Source of the DNA: a virus
Virus record (IMG/VR): IMGVR_UViG_3300033146_002537
Location: 1-22,514 of that record
Reading direction: 5' to 3' (one strand)
DNA length: 22,514 bases
Both the position numbers and the translations under genes were made by a program. Positions 22,323 to 22,514 of this stretch are shown here, in pieces. The first letter of the stretch is position 1; each line of letters opens with the position of its first letter. The notes beneath the pieces were generated by a model that was not told where the DNA came from, made no database searches, and saw only the letters and a list, made by a program, of their open reading frames with translations.

Positions 22323-22382
22323 GGCTTGCCGGGGCGTGGTGTGCTGTCCTTACGTCCCGTTGCCGGGGTGCCCCGACAAGCC
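22323..22382 (-). promoter_or_regulatory. Large intercistronic stem-loop, terminator or attenuator candidate
   Basis: Arms of 13 bases (22323-22335 and 22370-22382) pair with only one G-U wobble in the minus-strand RNA (GGCUUGUCGGGGC with GCCCCGGCAAGCC). They enclose a 34-base loop that can fold further. The stem is followed by TTCTTTTC and then the ATG of the 59-residue gene. It lies 10 bases after the stop of the Pro/Ala-rich gene. A leaky rho-independent terminator or an attenuator is the simplest reading. Confidence 0.5.
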
Positions 22383-22392
22383 AAGTTTGCGT

Positions 22393-22514
22393 TTACGCGC
22401 CGGGCGGGCGTGCCCATGGCGGTGCGGCGACGGGTGCGGCGTCGGGTGCCGGGGCGGGTGCCGGAGCGGGTGCGGCGTCGGGTGCCGGGGCGGGTGCCGG
22501 CGCGGGTGCCGGGG
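22393..22514 (-). CDS. 3' end of an unseen gene with a Pro/Ala-rich C-terminal tail
   Basis: On the minus strand a frame is open from the window edge to the TAA at 22393-22395. The last 39 or so residues are a low-complexity run of PAPAP and PDAAP units (for example APAPDAAPVAAPPWARPPGA). Such tails are disordered linkers or tethers. The body of the protein lies outside the window, so its function is unknown. The position at the head of the replication operon would suit a DNA-binding or primase-like protein, but that is a guess. The other two minus-strand frames give Arg/Gly/Thr repeats that look less protein-like. Confidence 0.6.
   Translation of the reverse strand, partial: PAPAPAPAPAPDAAPAPAPAPAPDAAPVAAPPWARPPGA
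22411..22514. repeat. GC-rich short-period tandem repeat at the window edge
   Basis: About 100 bases made of 12-base-like units around GCGGGTGCCGG, with variants GCGTCGGGTGCC. They encode the Pro/Ala-rich tail on the minus strand. Similar GTCGGGTGCCGGT units occur at 19500-19532 inside the helicase C-terminal linker codons. Confidence 0.8.

Noticed and set aside
22411-22514. Tandem GC-rich repeats as an origin of replication
   Set aside because: They read well as Pro/Ala-coding codons on the minus strand and lack AT-rich unwinding sequence or known initiator boxes.

Overview
The window is a segment of a tailed double-stranded DNA phage or prophage with a long, non-contractile (siphovirus, lambda-like) tail. 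It is GC-rich, densely packed and mosaic. Two gene blocks face each other and converge near 14.2-14.4 kb. I see no integrase, tRNA, rRNA, IS element or CRISPR array. The likely host is a Gram-negative bacterium with an exosortase (PEP-CTERM) sorting system, because one phage gene carries a complete signal peptide plus PEP-CTERM tail, and a neighbour carries a lipobox. Verrucomicrobiota or a related group is a reasonable guess but is inference. Few start codons have a convincing Shine-Dalgarno site; many instead have an A/C-rich, G-poor leader.

Left block (1-14192, plus strand) is the tail module in lambda order. It holds a tail-assembly chaperone with a lambda-type -1 frameshift (G/GT), the tape measure protein, a small unknown protein, a 1044-residue adhesin with sugar-binding-like modules and leucine-rich repeats, and a gpM-like minor tail protein. 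Next comes an accessory group: PEP-CTERM protein, lipoprotein, ConA-like fibre and metallophosphoesterase. The tail-tip set follows: DUF1833, NlpC/P60 peptidase and gpJ-like protein. Genes overlap or abut almost throughout, which indicates one late transcript with translational coupling.

Right block (22514-14409, minus strand) is the replication/early module. In transcription order it contains the Pro/Ala-rich end of an unseen protein, two small unknown genes, a Cas4/RecB-like Fe-S nuclease, an SF2 helicase with an SSB-like C-terminal tip, a small putative DNA-binding protein, a sliding-clamp-like protein and a family A DNA polymerase. Five small unknown genes then follow, two of them membrane proteins. 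Two near-identical ~108-bp modules, each a putative promoter with dyads and a 5' hairpin leader, sit in front of two of these small genes.

Together the right block supplies a partial phage replisome (polymerase, clamp, helicase, nuclease) plus small early proteins, and the left block builds the tail and its host-contact devices. The parts most worth following up are the phage-borne PEP-CTERM protein/lipoprotein pair, the repeated promoter-leader modules, the SSB-tip mimic on the helicase, the LRR adhesin and the tail-module phosphoesterase.
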